A stretch of 64,000 bases of DNA, from assembly GCF_014107495.1 (NCBI RefSeq), contig NZ_CP041969.1:2753501-2817500 (forward strand). Reading direction: 5' to 3'. Both the position numbers and the translations under genes were made by a program. The notes below the pieces were generated by a model. It saw only the letters and a program-made list of their open reading frames with translations. It was not told the DNA's origin and did no database searches. This document shows, piece by piece, positions 36,024-43,718 of the stretch. Positions within the stretch are counted from its first letter, which is position 1; every line of letters begins with the position of its first letter. The DNA comes from Cohnella cholangitidis. Lineage in GTDB: Bacteria > Bacillota > Bacilli > Paenibacillales > Paenibacillaceae.

Positions 36024-37466
36024 TTATTTATTTCCTTCCTTGTCTCTCGCCTGTCCCCGATGTACCGCGTCGCATACGGCCAACGAATTGCCGTCGGGGT
36101 CGAAAAATCCGCTTTGTCCGTTCATCGGTATTTTACGGTTGCGCAATCCCGTTAGAAACGTATCCACATCCGCGGAGTAAAAGTCGATTACGCTATGGGT
36201 TACGTTAGTGTATGTGTTCTTGAACGTTAACCTTTGTTCGTCCTTCGTCTCCACCAAATAAAAATTCGGTACGCCAAGCCGCTCTCCTCCGTCCAAATAA
36301 AGCATGGCCGCCTCCCATTCCCCCACCGGCTCGCCGAGTACCTTCATGCCGAAGACGGCCGTATACCACTCAACCGCTTGTTTCAAGCGGTTCACCGGAA
36401 TTTCGACGCCTGCAACTCTCCATACGAACGAGTGAGCATCGGGAATTTCTTGATTTCCTAAGCCGCCTTGACCGGTCAGCTCGATATTGCAAACCCCGAA
36501 CGAATTACCGTCGCAATCCCGGAACCCGAAACCCGGACGATGGGGTTCTCTCTCCCAATCCATCTCGTTTACGTCAACCCCGCGTTCCCTTAGGAAATCA
36601 TAGTATCCCCTGAGATCGTGAGTGTATAGATCGATGACGCTTTGAACGTAGCCATGCCGCGTGTTCTTGAACGTTAACCGTTGGGTATCCTCCGTTTTAA
36701 CCAGATAGATCGAGGGTACGCCGATAGCGCCTGATCCGCCCTGGAAGTGCAACATCGCCGTTGTCCCTTCGCCGCTCCAATCCCCTTGCGGCTTCGCTCC
36801 CAGCATTTTGCCGTACCATTCGACCGCTCTGCACAAATCGGATACGGGAATCTCGATCGTTGCAATGCGCGGCACGATCGACCGCAACACCTCTCGTTCG
36901 ACATCCTGTCCGAAGCCGATCTGCTTGCCGATATCCTCCATGAGGACGAACAACTCCTTTTTGAGCAATTCTCTTGACCTTCTAATTCGGCTTTCTGCCG
37001 CATCGACGGAAATCTCCAACATCTCGGCCGTTTCTTTAATCGTAAATCCCCCAAAATAAAATAGCGTAGCCGCCAGGCGTTGCGGTTCATTCAGAGAGTT
37101 TAGAGCATCCAGCACCTGCCTTCTCACGTCGCTCCGCATCACCGTTTCCTCGACTGACTGATCGTGCGGAAGATCGGAAGTTTCTTCGAGCGAAGTATGT
37201 CTCCCCGCCGTTCTCCGCGCATTTAGACTTAAGCGTCTTGCAATCGAATATAGCCAGCTCCCGAGTTTCTCCGGCTTTTGTAACGTATGCAGGTTCATGT
37301 AGGCTTTAAGAAACGTTTCCTGGGCGATATCCTGCGCTTGGTGATAGTCCCGGACGACTTCGTAGGCGACGGCATGCAAGACGTTCGCATACTTGCGGAC
37401 GATGGCGCCGAAAGCTTCCCAATCCCCGGCCAGCGCCGCTCGTACCCATTCCTTCTCAGTGCTCAC
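36024..37466 (-). CDS. ECF sigma factor fused to two VOC (glyoxalase-fold) domains
   Basis: Single reading frame of 480 residues. Residues 1-175 are an ECF sigma factor: region 2 (VVRDYHQAQDIAQETFLKAY, then LGSWLYSIARRLSLNARR) and region 4 (LNEPQRLAATLFYFGGFTI, KETAEMLEISVDAAESRIRR). Residues about 195-330 and 345-465 are two VOC domains that repeat each other (GVPSIYLVKTEDTQRLTFKN and GVPNFYLVETKDEQRLTFKN). There is no membrane helix and no anti-sigma gene nearby. GTG 37466 follows GGAGG by eight bases. By analogy with ECFs that carry C-terminal SnoaL-like domains, the VOC pair may sense a ligand; this is inference. No frameshift is involved in the fusion. Confidence 0.88.
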   Translation of the reverse strand: MSTEKEWVRAALAGDWEAFGAIVRKYANVLHAVAYEVVRDYHQAQDIAQETFLKAYMNLHTLQKPEKLGSWLYSIARRLSLNARRTAGRHTSLEETSDLPHDQSVEETVMRSDVRRQVLDALNSLNEPQRLAATLFYFGGFTIKETAEMLEISVDAAESRIRRSRELLKKELFVLMEDIGKQIGFGQDVEREVLRSIVPRIATIEIPVSDLCRAVEWYGKMLGAKPQGDWSGEGTTAMLHFQGGSGAIGVPSIYLVKTEDTQRLTFKNTRHGYVQSVIDLYTHDLRGYYDFLRERGVDVNEMDWEREPHRPGFGFRDCDGNSFGVCNIELTGQGGLGNQEIPDAHSFVWRVAGVEIPVNRLKQAVEWYTAVFGMKVLGEPVGEWEAAMLYLDGGERLGVPNFYLVETKDEQRLTFKNTYTNVTHSVIDFYSADVDTFLTGLRNRKIPMNGQSGFFDPDGNSLAVCDAVHRGQARDKEGNK

Positions 37467-37540
37467 CTATTTTCCTCCTTTCCATAAGCAGACACGCTGC
37501 GCGGTTCATTTCCGTCGGCCTCGCGCAAATAATTTGCATA

Positions 37541-37570
37541 CGAAAAAACTTCGACGCAAAGGGTCGAAGT
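37541..37570 (-). terminator. terminator in the leader of the sigma-VOC gene
   Basis: ACTTCGAC (37548-37555) pairs with GTCGAAGT (37563-37570), followed on the minus strand by six T. It lies 75 bp upstream of the sigma-VOC start with no minus-strand gene behind it, so it is either an attenuator of that gene or ends antisense transcription. Confidence 0.6.
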
Positions 37571-37711
37571 CCTTATCTAATCCTTAAATTTCGCCGGCTC
37601 GGCGGATAATCGGATTGCCTATCCGGTTAAATCTGTCATGTCCCGATTGCCGCGTTCGTAAAATAAACGGATGACGCTCGTACGATGACCATTTGCCCTG
37701 GGGGGATGAAC

Positions 37712-38080
37712 ATGAAAATTACGTCCGGAGGGTTCGAAGCCGTCTACCACGGCAGGGTTTTCGCATATGGAATGAACCCGATTGAAATTACGCTGTCCGA
37801 AGAGAACGATCCTTTAACGTTCGTGTTTTGCATCGAGCAGGAAGCGGAGCGCGACGACTTCATGACGGATATTCGGCTTGTTCGATACAACGAGGTCCGG
37901 ATCGCGTGCATCAACTTTCCCAGGGGCAAGCCTATCGGCAACGAGGACATGATCCACCTCGGCGTGCTGAACAATCGCAAGCTGTCTCTCCGTTATGAAG
38001 TGACCATCAGCTTCGATTTGGCGGCATGGGTGCTAACCTTTACTTTCTATGCGGGGGAAGGGGTTGCCGACCATGAATAA
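37712..38080 (+). CDS. hypothetical protein (DUF6864-like)
   Basis: Soluble beta-rich protein of 122 residues starting MKITSGGFEAVYHGRVFAYG, with LSEENDPLTFVFCIEQEAER in the middle. It resembles the short DUF6864 group found in Bacillus, a tentative match. ATG 37712 is preferred because GGGGGG lies six bases upstream. Overlaps the next small gene by eight bases. Function unknown. Confidence 0.55.
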   Translation: MKITSGGFEAVYHGRVFAYGMNPIEITLSEENDPLTFVFCIEQEAERDDFMTDIRLVRYNEVRIACINFPRGKPIGNEDMIHLGVLNNRKLSLRYEVTISFDLAAWVLTFTFYAGEGVADHE

Positions 38081-38387
38081 AATCGAGATCCAAGATCCCA
38101 AAGTCGCCAGCAAGATCATCGCCGCCAACGCGGAGAGCGAGAAGCGCAAAGCCGAGCTCGGCTTCCTTGGCAAATTCTTCGGCTCGGGGGACAACGTCCG
38201 TCTGTACATCGTGGGCACGATCGCGCTCGGCGTTCTCTTTATCGCATTGGCCTATACCTTAACGCCCGATAAGTACCGTTCGGCCGATTTCGGGTTAAAG
38301 GAGCTATGGACGCTCGTGGTGCTTCCGGTCGAATCGACGATTATCGGCTACTTGATCGGGTCGCGGTCCAAGGATACGGACGGCTGA
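38073..38387 (+). CDS. small two-helix membrane protein
   Basis: Hypothetical protein of 104 residues. A charged N-terminal helix (KIIAANAESEKRKAELGFLG) precedes two membrane segments (about 50-68 and 82-100). ATG 38073 with AAGGGG upstream. Translationally coupled to the preceding beta-rich protein, so the two probably work as a membrane-associated pair. No family recognised. Confidence 0.55.
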   Translation: MNKIEIQDPKVASKIIAANAESEKRKAELGFLGKFFGSGDNVRLYIVGTIALGVLFIALAYTLTPDKYRSADFGLKELWTLVVLPVESTIIGYLIGSRSKDTDG

Positions 38388-38418
38388 AGGGGCAAGGGGC
38401 AAGAGGAAGTCAACAACA

Positions 38419-38447
38419 AAGGCCGCCGACTCGTTATCGGCAACCTT
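38419..38447. terminator. hairpin between converging genes
   Basis: AAGG and GCCGA (38419-38429) pair with TCGGC and CCTT (38437-38447) around a small bulge. A tract of T and G follows on the minus strand. Moderate support. Confidence 0.45.
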
Positions 38448-38453
38448 GTCGCG

Positions 38454-38891
38454 TTATTCCACTTCCTTCAGCAGCTGGCCCAGCCGGTCGAAGTTCTGTT
38501 CATTCCCCTCGACGCAATACGCCTTGGCTTCTTCGAATTCCTCCGCGATCTTAAATCGCTGGCGGAAGACCACCTTCGTGCGGCCTCCAAGGTCCTCGAA
38601 GGCTGCCGTTACCCGAAATTCGTGACCGGATAAATGATCGAACACGATCCGCTCGTTAGGTACAATCTCGACAAAGACGCTGTAATTGGGGTAATCCACG
38701 CCGTTCGGCCCGTGCATGGTGAACCGCCAAGAACCTCCCGGTCTCATATCGAATTCGTGAAACGTATTCGTGAAGGCCTTCGGTCCCCACCACCGGGCTA
38801 ACCATTCCGGGTTTGTCCAAGCCCGAAACACGAGCTCCCGCGGGAAATCGAACTCGCGCGACGAAATAATTTCATTTTCCCCTATTACCAT
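38454..38891 (-). CDS. SRPBCC/AHSA1-type protein
   Basis: Polyketide-cyclase/AHSA1-fold protein of 145 residues. The family entry is FDFPRELVFRAWTNPEWLAR, followed by WWGPKAFTNTFHEFDMRPGG and the C-terminal helix. Typical length. Such proteins bind hydrophobic ligands in a helix-grip cavity; no catalytic role can be assigned. Convergent with the two small genes. No obvious partner. Confidence 0.88.
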   Translation of the reverse strand: MVIGENEIISSREFDFPRELVFRAWTNPEWLARWWGPKAFTNTFHEFDMRPGGSWRFTMHGPNGVDYPNYSVFVEIVPNERIVFDHLSGHEFRVTAAFEDLGGRTKVVFRQRFKIAEEFEEAKAYCVEGNEQNFDRLGQLLKEVE

Positions 38892-39022
38892 GATCCTACC
38901 TCCCTTTAATGCCTGGTACGTTCTTAATGTCGTCTACTTCGCTGCGCTAGTCCGTACCGGTAGCCTCATTGTAGAACCTGACGTTACGTAAGGTGCAAGA
39001 GAAATATTCGCAATTTTACTCA

Positions 39023-39628
39023 TTAAAGCTCCTTGTCGCGTAGGCACATCCCTTTCAAGTACGAAGACAGGCTTTCGATATTCATACGGACATGCCGGTT
39101 GTCGCCCTCTAGCTTGCTGAGCATAATGCCGCCTTCCATGACGGATAAAGTGAAGGTCGCTAATGCATCGATGTCAAGGTTCGCCTTGAACTCGCCGGAT
39201 TGAACGCCTTCCGAGATAATCCTTTTCATCGTGTCCAACGTGTTGTCCATCCCCTGGCGGGCTTTCCCGCGCAGAACGGGATGGCCGTCGTCGCTCTCGG
39301 TAGCGAGGTTAAGCAAGGGGCACCCGCCTACAAAAGGAGGATCTTCGACTACGTTCCCATACACCTTCAGGTAGACGAGCAGCTTGCCCATCGCGGTCGA
39401 CTCCCGATCGAGCGCCTCTTTGATTTTGCCACCCACGATACTGCCCGCATATTGGTAAGCCTCGATGGCGATTTCGTCCTTGCTGGCGAAATAGCGGTAA
39501 ATACCGCCTTTTTTAATGCCCGTTAACTCCGTAATGTCCGACAAGGACGAGCCTGCATAGCCTTTTTGGTTAAACAGCTCGGCGGACTTCGCGATTATAT
39601 TTTTGCGGGTGTTTTCTCCCTTTTGCAT
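39023..39628 (-). CDS. TetR family repressor (AcrR/YxaF-like)
   Basis: Regulator of 201 residues. HTH is at about 24-52 (SSLSDITELTGIKKGGIYRY), and the C-terminal region contains DPPFVGGCPLLNLATESDD, characteristic of the YxaF/TetR_C group. The in-frame extension to 39784 is rejected, as ATG 39628 has AAGGGGG and a family-like start. Divergent from the MFS gene, with a perfect 14-bp palindrome between them. Confidence 0.92.
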   Translation of the reverse strand: MQKGENTRKNIIAKSAELFNQKGYAGSSLSDITELTGIKKGGIYRYFASKDEIAIEAYQYAGSIVGGKIKEALDRESTAMGKLLVYLKVYGNVVEDPPFVGGCPLLNLATESDDGHPVLRGKARQGMDNTLDTMKRIISEGVQSGEFKANLDIDALATFTLSVMEGGIMLSKLEGDNRHVRMNIESLSSYLKGMCLRDKEL

Positions 39629-39722
39629 GTCGATTCCCCCTTGCGAGCGCGTGGAATGATTCCTTTCATTATACCAAACGAAATTTTGCTTTCGATAAGG
39701 GATTTCATGTGCTATATTAAAA

Positions 39723-39736
39723 ATACCGATCGGTAT
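39723..39736. promoter_or_regulatory. TetR operator (perfect palindrome)
   Basis: ATACCGATCGGTAT is a perfect 14-bp palindrome of the ACCGAcCGGT type commonly bound by AcrR-like TetR proteins. It lies between the divergent TetR and MFS genes, just after a TATATT sequence that could be the MFS -10. Confidence 0.75.
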
Positions 39737-39777
39737 CTTTTTTTGCAAACTGTTTTTCGGGAGGACGAATAAAGGAG

Positions 39778-41025
39778 ATGACATGGTTTAAGGAACCGAA
39801 GCACGCGTGGATTGGATTGGGTTCTCTGTGGATCGTTGGATTTATAGGCGCGTTAATGCGGTTTATTATGGCTTTTTTTCAAGCTCAAATTTCGGAGGAT
39901 TTAGGAATCAGCAGGGGCTTTATCTCGATGGCTTGGTCTACGAACCTGCTGATCGCCGCCTTATGCGCGCCGCTGGGAGGATGGCTCGCGGATCGATACG
40001 GCCCTAAGAAAATCTTGCTGGCCAGCATGGCCATGGGGACTGTCGGTACGGGTATCGTCGTGTTCGGAGGGCATCAAGACATCGTCTTTTTCGTCGGATA
40101 CGGGATTATATCCGGCTTCGCCGGCATTGGAACAACTACGACCTACATGTTGATCTTTGAATGGTTTAAGCATCACCGGGCCAAAGCGACCGGACTGCTC
40201 GCGAGCGCGTCCTCCTTGGGGCTGGCGATAAGCACGCCGATCTTCGTCTCCGCAAGCTCGCTGACTTGGAAAGACGCTTTCCTCGCTTCCTTCGTTCTTA
40301 GCATCATCGTGGCGTTCCCTGTTCTTTTCTTTGGCATCAAAGCAACTAAGCAGCGAAGCAATCAAGCAACGGAAATTCCGAAGGAAGAGCAAGAAGAGCG
40401 GCCGATAGCGCAAGCCCCGCTCCGCCGGAAAGCCGTCCATCTGCCGATCTTCATCGTAGTCGCAATCGCTTTGTTCACCTGCGGCTTTAATATGGGGACG
40501 GTGGAAATGAATTTGGTCGCGATTCACCAGTTGGCGAACGTCTCGCCTCGTATGATAGCGATATCCATGAGCGTACTTGGCATTATGGAAATTACCGGGT
40601 CGCTTATTATCGGTTATGGGTTGGACAGAATCAACAAGCTGGTCGTGATGACACTCTTGTACGGCATTCGGATTATCGGGTTCTGCCTGCTATTCCTGCA
40701 TCTCGGGCCGTCTCCTATCGTCTTCGCCGTAGCATTCGGCATTACTTACTTAAGCGCGATACCGGGCGGGTTGCTGGTCGTCAACGACTATATGAAAGGA
40801 AAAGGCAAACAAACGGGCTGGCTGTTGCTGTTCCATCAAGGAGGAGGCATACTTGGAACGCTGTTCGGCGGCATCTCCTACGACTATTTTCAAGATTATC
40901 AAGTGTTGATCGGCGCCGACGTTCTGATATGTACGCTCGCGGCGCTCGGATATTTCTTCTTATACGCAACCCGCAAACGAGCTTTACGACCGGGTTTAAC
41001 GCGCGGTCTGAATGTGTCCCAATAG
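39778..41025 (+). CDS. MFS transporter under TetR control
   Basis: Twelve-helix major facilitator of 415 residues of the OFA/MCT-like type, starting MTWFKEPKHAWIGLGSLWIV. The loop 2-3 motif is GGWLADRYGPKKILLASM, with a long charged central loop (about 195-220). The ribosome site is unusual: GGGAGG is 13 bases away and a closer AAAGGAG abuts the ATG. The peroxiredoxin gene follows after 17 bp, so the two are probably cotranscribed and jointly repressed. Confidence 0.88.
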   Translation: MTWFKEPKHAWIGLGSLWIVGFIGALMRFIMAFFQAQISEDLGISRGFISMAWSTNLLIAALCAPLGGWLADRYGPKKILLASMAMGTVGTGIVVFGGHQDIVFFVGYGIISGFAGIGTTTTYMLIFEWFKHHRAKATGLLASASSLGLAISTPIFVSASSLTWKDAFLASFVLSIIVAFPVLFFGIKATKQRSNQATEIPKEEQEERPIAQAPLRRKAVHLPIFIVVAIALFTCGFNMGTVEMNLVAIHQLANVSPRMIAISMSVLGIMEITGSLIIGYGLDRINKLVVMTLLYGIRIIGFCLLFLHLGPSPIVFAVAFGITYLSAIPGGLLVVNDYMKGKGKQTGWLLLFHQGGGILGTLFGGISYDYFQDYQVLIGADVLICTLAALGYFFLYATRKRALRPGLTRGLNVSQ

Positions 41026-41042
41026 AAGGAGGAGAATGGCTT

Positions 41043-41687
41043 ATGTTATTGAATGAGATCTTGGACGAAGCGAAGAAGCAATTTGTTGCCAAAGTACCGG
41101 AGGAAGTCCATACCGCAATATTCCGATTGATTCGCGAGCAGGAGCAATCGGAAATCGTATACGGTTTGCAGGAAGGGCAGCCAGCGCCGGACTTTACCCT
41201 GAATAATTCGGCAGGCGTTCCCGTGAATCTGTTTGAACAGCTATCCAAAGGCCCTGTCGTGTTAACCTTTTATCGCGGCGGGTGGTGCCCCTTCTGCAAT
41301 ATGCAGCTGCGGGCTTACCAGAGCATCTTGCCGGAAATCGAAGCGCTGGGCGGTCAGTTGATTGCCTTAAGCCCGCAAAACCCGGACAATGCGCTCTCCC
41401 AACAAGAGAAAGAAAACCTTCGCTACCATGTCCTTAGCGACACTCATGGCGCGGCGGCCGCCTTATATGAGGTGCTGTTCGATGTCCCGTCTTATATCCA
41501 AGAGGTCATGACGAACAAACTGAAAATCAACCTTGCCGAATACAATGCCGCCGACCGCTGGATTCTTCCCGTTCCTTCGACCTTCATCATCGACAAGTCC
41601 GGCGTAATCCGTTCAGCTTACGTTAACCCCGATTTTATGGTTCGGTTGGAGCCTCTGGACATTGTTGATCGATTGAAAAAGCTGTAA
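41043..41687 (+). CDS. peroxiredoxin-like (AhpC/TSA) protein
   Basis: Thioredoxin-fold protein of 214 residues. Helical N-terminus (1-50), then PAPDFTLNN and the active site FYRGGWCPFCNMQLRAY, a CPFC pair instead of the single peroxidatic Cys of 2-Cys peroxiredoxins. The rest follows the AhpC/TSA fold (VPSTFIIDKSGVIRSAYVNP). The start ATG 41043 has AAGGAGGAG. It is likely a thiol-dependent peroxidase or reductase, transcribed with the MFS gene under the TetR repressor. Confidence 0.9.
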   Translation: MLLNEILDEAKKQFVAKVPEEVHTAIFRLIREQEQSEIVYGLQEGQPAPDFTLNNSAGVPVNLFEQLSKGPVVLTFYRGGWCPFCNMQLRAYQSILPEIEALGGQLIALSPQNPDNALSQQEKENLRYHVLSDTHGAAAALYEVLFDVPSYIQEVMTNKLKINLAEYNAADRWILPVPSTFIIDKSGVIRSAYVNPDFMVRLEPLDIVDRLKKL

Positions 41688-41735
41688 GCAAGCAAAAATG
41701 AATTTCATCTGTCTGAATGCAGTTTAAACAAGGGT

Positions 41736-41775
41736 AAGCCCGGTCACATGACAAGCGTGACCGGGCTTTGCCCTT
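41736..41775. terminator. bidirectional terminator between converging genes
   Basis: AAGCCCGGTCAC (41736-41747) and GTGACCGGGCTT (41757-41768) form a perfect 12-bp stem, extended by AAGGG/CCCTT further out. It is shared by the peroxiredoxin gene (+) and the DHA2 exporter (-). Confidence 0.8.
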
Positions 41776-41793
41776 TGCGGCGGTTCGAGTCAG

Positions 41794-43383
41794 CTATCTT
41801 GATTCTTCGACGGCGCCTGGTACTGCTTCTGAAATACTGACGGTTTGGTTAGACTGAGTCTCTCCGATTGGCCGTACGTACCGGAGCCGCGTTACGACAA
41901 GGATGATGATACCTAGCATAATAGCTCCGCTGGCTGCCGCAACGGTGTGCATCCCTCCGGTAAAAGCTTCGCGGGCGCCGGCGAGAAGTGACGTCCCGAT
42001 CTGCTCGGGGAGGCCTTCCGCTACGGTTACGGCGCCGGCCAAGCTGTCGCGGGAAGCTTGTACCGCGGTCGCCGGCAAATCGGCAGGAATGGAGACCGCG
42101 ACTTGATCGCGGTAAATGACCGTGCCGATGCTGCCCATGACCGCGATGCCCAGCGCGAAGGCGAATTCGCCGCTGGTCTGCAACATGGAGGCCGCCGATC
42201 CCGCCTTCTCGGGCGGGGCTGAGCCGATGACTAAGTCGCTTGACAGACTCGGAAGCGGAGCTGATCCTACGTTGAAGAAGATGTACCCGACCACCAGAAT
42301 CGCGAGACCGGACTCCACCCCCACTTGGGTCAGCAGCAGACAGCCAATTGCCGAGATCAAGAGACCCGTTCCGATAAGGCGGGCCGGGCGGATTCGGCGC
42401 GCGATGAGCGGCGATAGGAACATCCCGGCCATCGACGCAATGACTCCGGGGAGCATGTACAACCCTGCCTCAAACGGCGACATTCCTTGCACGAATTGGA
42501 GGTACTGCGCGACGAAGAGCATAGTCGCGCCTGTCAGCGTAATCCCGAACATGCCCCCCAATGCGGCGCTGAATCCAGGGCTCGCAAACAAGCGCAGGTC
42601 CAGCAAAGGGGTAGTCAGACTGCGCTGCCGCATCACGAACACCACGCCGAGGACTGCACCTGCCAAAATGAACAGCAATGGCGCTATTTGCAGACCGTAC
42701 TTGGCGATTTCCTTAAGTCCGTATATGACCGGTAGAATGGTGCCCAGCGATAATAAGACGCTCGTCAAATCTAACCGACCGGATTCGGGGTGACGGTATT
42801 CTGGCAGTAGCAGCGGCCCGGTTATGATCAGAAGCAACATGACCGGGACGCCCAATAGGAATACCGCCCCCCACCGGAAGTGATCCAACATGATCCCTCC
42901 AACTACCGGACCAAGCGCCATGCCGCCCATGGAACACATTAACCAAATGCCAACGGCTAGGGATCGCTGCTTGTGGTCGCGAAACATGTTGCTTATCAAG
43001 GCTAGCGTAGAGGGCGATACAGTCGCCCCGGCGATACCAAGCAATGCGCGGGCCAGAATAAGCATTTCAGCGCTTCGGGAGAATGCTGCCAATATCGAGG
43101 CGATTACAAAGGCCGCCCCGCCGAACAGCAGCAGCTTGCGGCGGCCGATCCGGTCTCCCAGCGTGCCCATAGTGATTAAAAATCCTGCGAGCATAAAGCC
43201 GTAGATGTCGATAATCCACAACTGCTGGGCGCTGTCGGCGCCGAGGTCGGCGCCAATATGCGGCAGCGCGAGAATCATAACGGAGAGGTCGATCGAGACA
43301 AGAAGCGCGGGCAGGGCTAGTACCGCGAGCCCTGTCCATTCCCGAATGCCGGCTTGCAGCTCATTCCCGTTCACGGCGCTCAT
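41794..43383 (-). CDS. DHA2 (EmrB/QacA-type) MFS exporter
   Basis: Fourteen-helix drug/H+ antiporter of 529 residues. LPALLVSIDLSVMILALPHI is motif D1 of the family, with GTLGDRIGRRKLLLFGG as motif A. ATG 43383 is chosen because it overlaps the stop of a coupled 34-codon ORF; a longer in-frame reading to 43461 lacks a ribosome site. The promoter upstream has the 19-bp spacer of MerR-activated genes. Expected to export lipophilic cations, as QacA-type proteins do, but the ligand is not evident. Confidence 0.9.
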   Translation of the reverse strand: MSAVNGNELQAGIREWTGLAVLALPALLVSIDLSVMILALPHIGADLGADSAQQLWIIDIYGFMLAGFLITMGTLGDRIGRRKLLLFGGAAFVIASILAAFSRSAEMLILARALLGIAGATVSPSTLALISNMFRDHKQRSLAVGIWLMCSMGGMALGPVVGGIMLDHFRWGAVFLLGVPVMLLLIITGPLLLPEYRHPESGRLDLTSVLLSLGTILPVIYGLKEIAKYGLQIAPLLFILAGAVLGVVFVMRQRSLTTPLLDLRLFASPGFSAALGGMFGITLTGATMLFVAQYLQFVQGMSPFEAGLYMLPGVIASMAGMFLSPLIARRIRPARLIGTGLLISAIGCLLLTQVGVESGLAILVVGYIFFNVGSAPLPSLSSDLVIGSAPPEKAGSAASMLQTSGEFAFALGIAVMGSIGTVIYRDQVAVSIPADLPATAVQASRDSLAGAVTVAEGLPEQIGTSLLAGAREAFTGGMHTVAAASGAIMLGIIILVVTRLRYVRPIGETQSNQTVSISEAVPGAVEESR

Positions 43384-43484
43384 CGTTCGTTCTTCAATTG
43401 CTTGCCCAGTCTGTCCGGCATCAAATTTGCCACCTGTTCGCGCCATTCTAAGATAGCGCACTTTAAGGATCGTTCGTTCATCAT
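43380..43484 (-). CDS. upstream small ORF coupled to the DHA2 exporter
   Basis: A 34-codon frame starting at ATG 43484 with an excellent AGGAGG seven bases upstream. It reads MMNERSLKCAILEWREQVAN and ends at TGA overlapping the exporter's ATG (ATGA). The exporter has no ribosome site of its own, so ribosomes likely reach it from this ORF. The peptide is basic and resembles nothing I know. It may be purely a translational lead-in, or a remnant of a longer gene. Confidence 0.5.
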   Translation of the reverse strand: MMNERSLKCAILEWREQVANLMPDRLGKQLKNER

Positions 43485-43561
43485 CTTTTGTCCTCCTTGG
43501 ATCGTCTCCTCATAGCTCAGATCAACCCCTTTTCTACGCGAGGTATTTACCGGCGTGTTTG

Positions 43562-43592
43562 ATTATAGGACATTACGCTGCGTAAGCTTCAA
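43562..43592 (-). promoter_or_regulatory. MerR-geometry promoter of the DHA2 exporter
   Basis: On the minus strand TTGAAG (43592-43587), a 19-base spacer and a consensus TATAAT (43567-43562). The spacer holds the palindrome TTACGC-T-GCGTAA (43573-43585), close to its middle. A 19-bp spacer is too long for sigma-A alone and is the hallmark of MerR-family activation. No merR gene is adjacent. Confidence 0.65.
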
Positions 43593-43660
43593 GCGTTAAA
43601 ATACGATTTTTCCTCGTTTGGTCGGGAGATGGGCGAAATGACCGATAGAATCACAGCTGA

Positions 43661-43702
43661 AAGCAAAACGGCCCCCGTCCCATGGGTAGAGAACGAAGGC
43701 CG
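43661..43702 (-). terminator. terminator of mqo
   Basis: GGCCG (43698-43702) pairs with CGGCC (43669-43673) around a long G/C-containing loop that can pair further. On the minus strand it is followed by TTTTGCTTTC. Confidence 0.5.
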
Positions 43703-43718
43703 ATTAAACAACTTTTTA

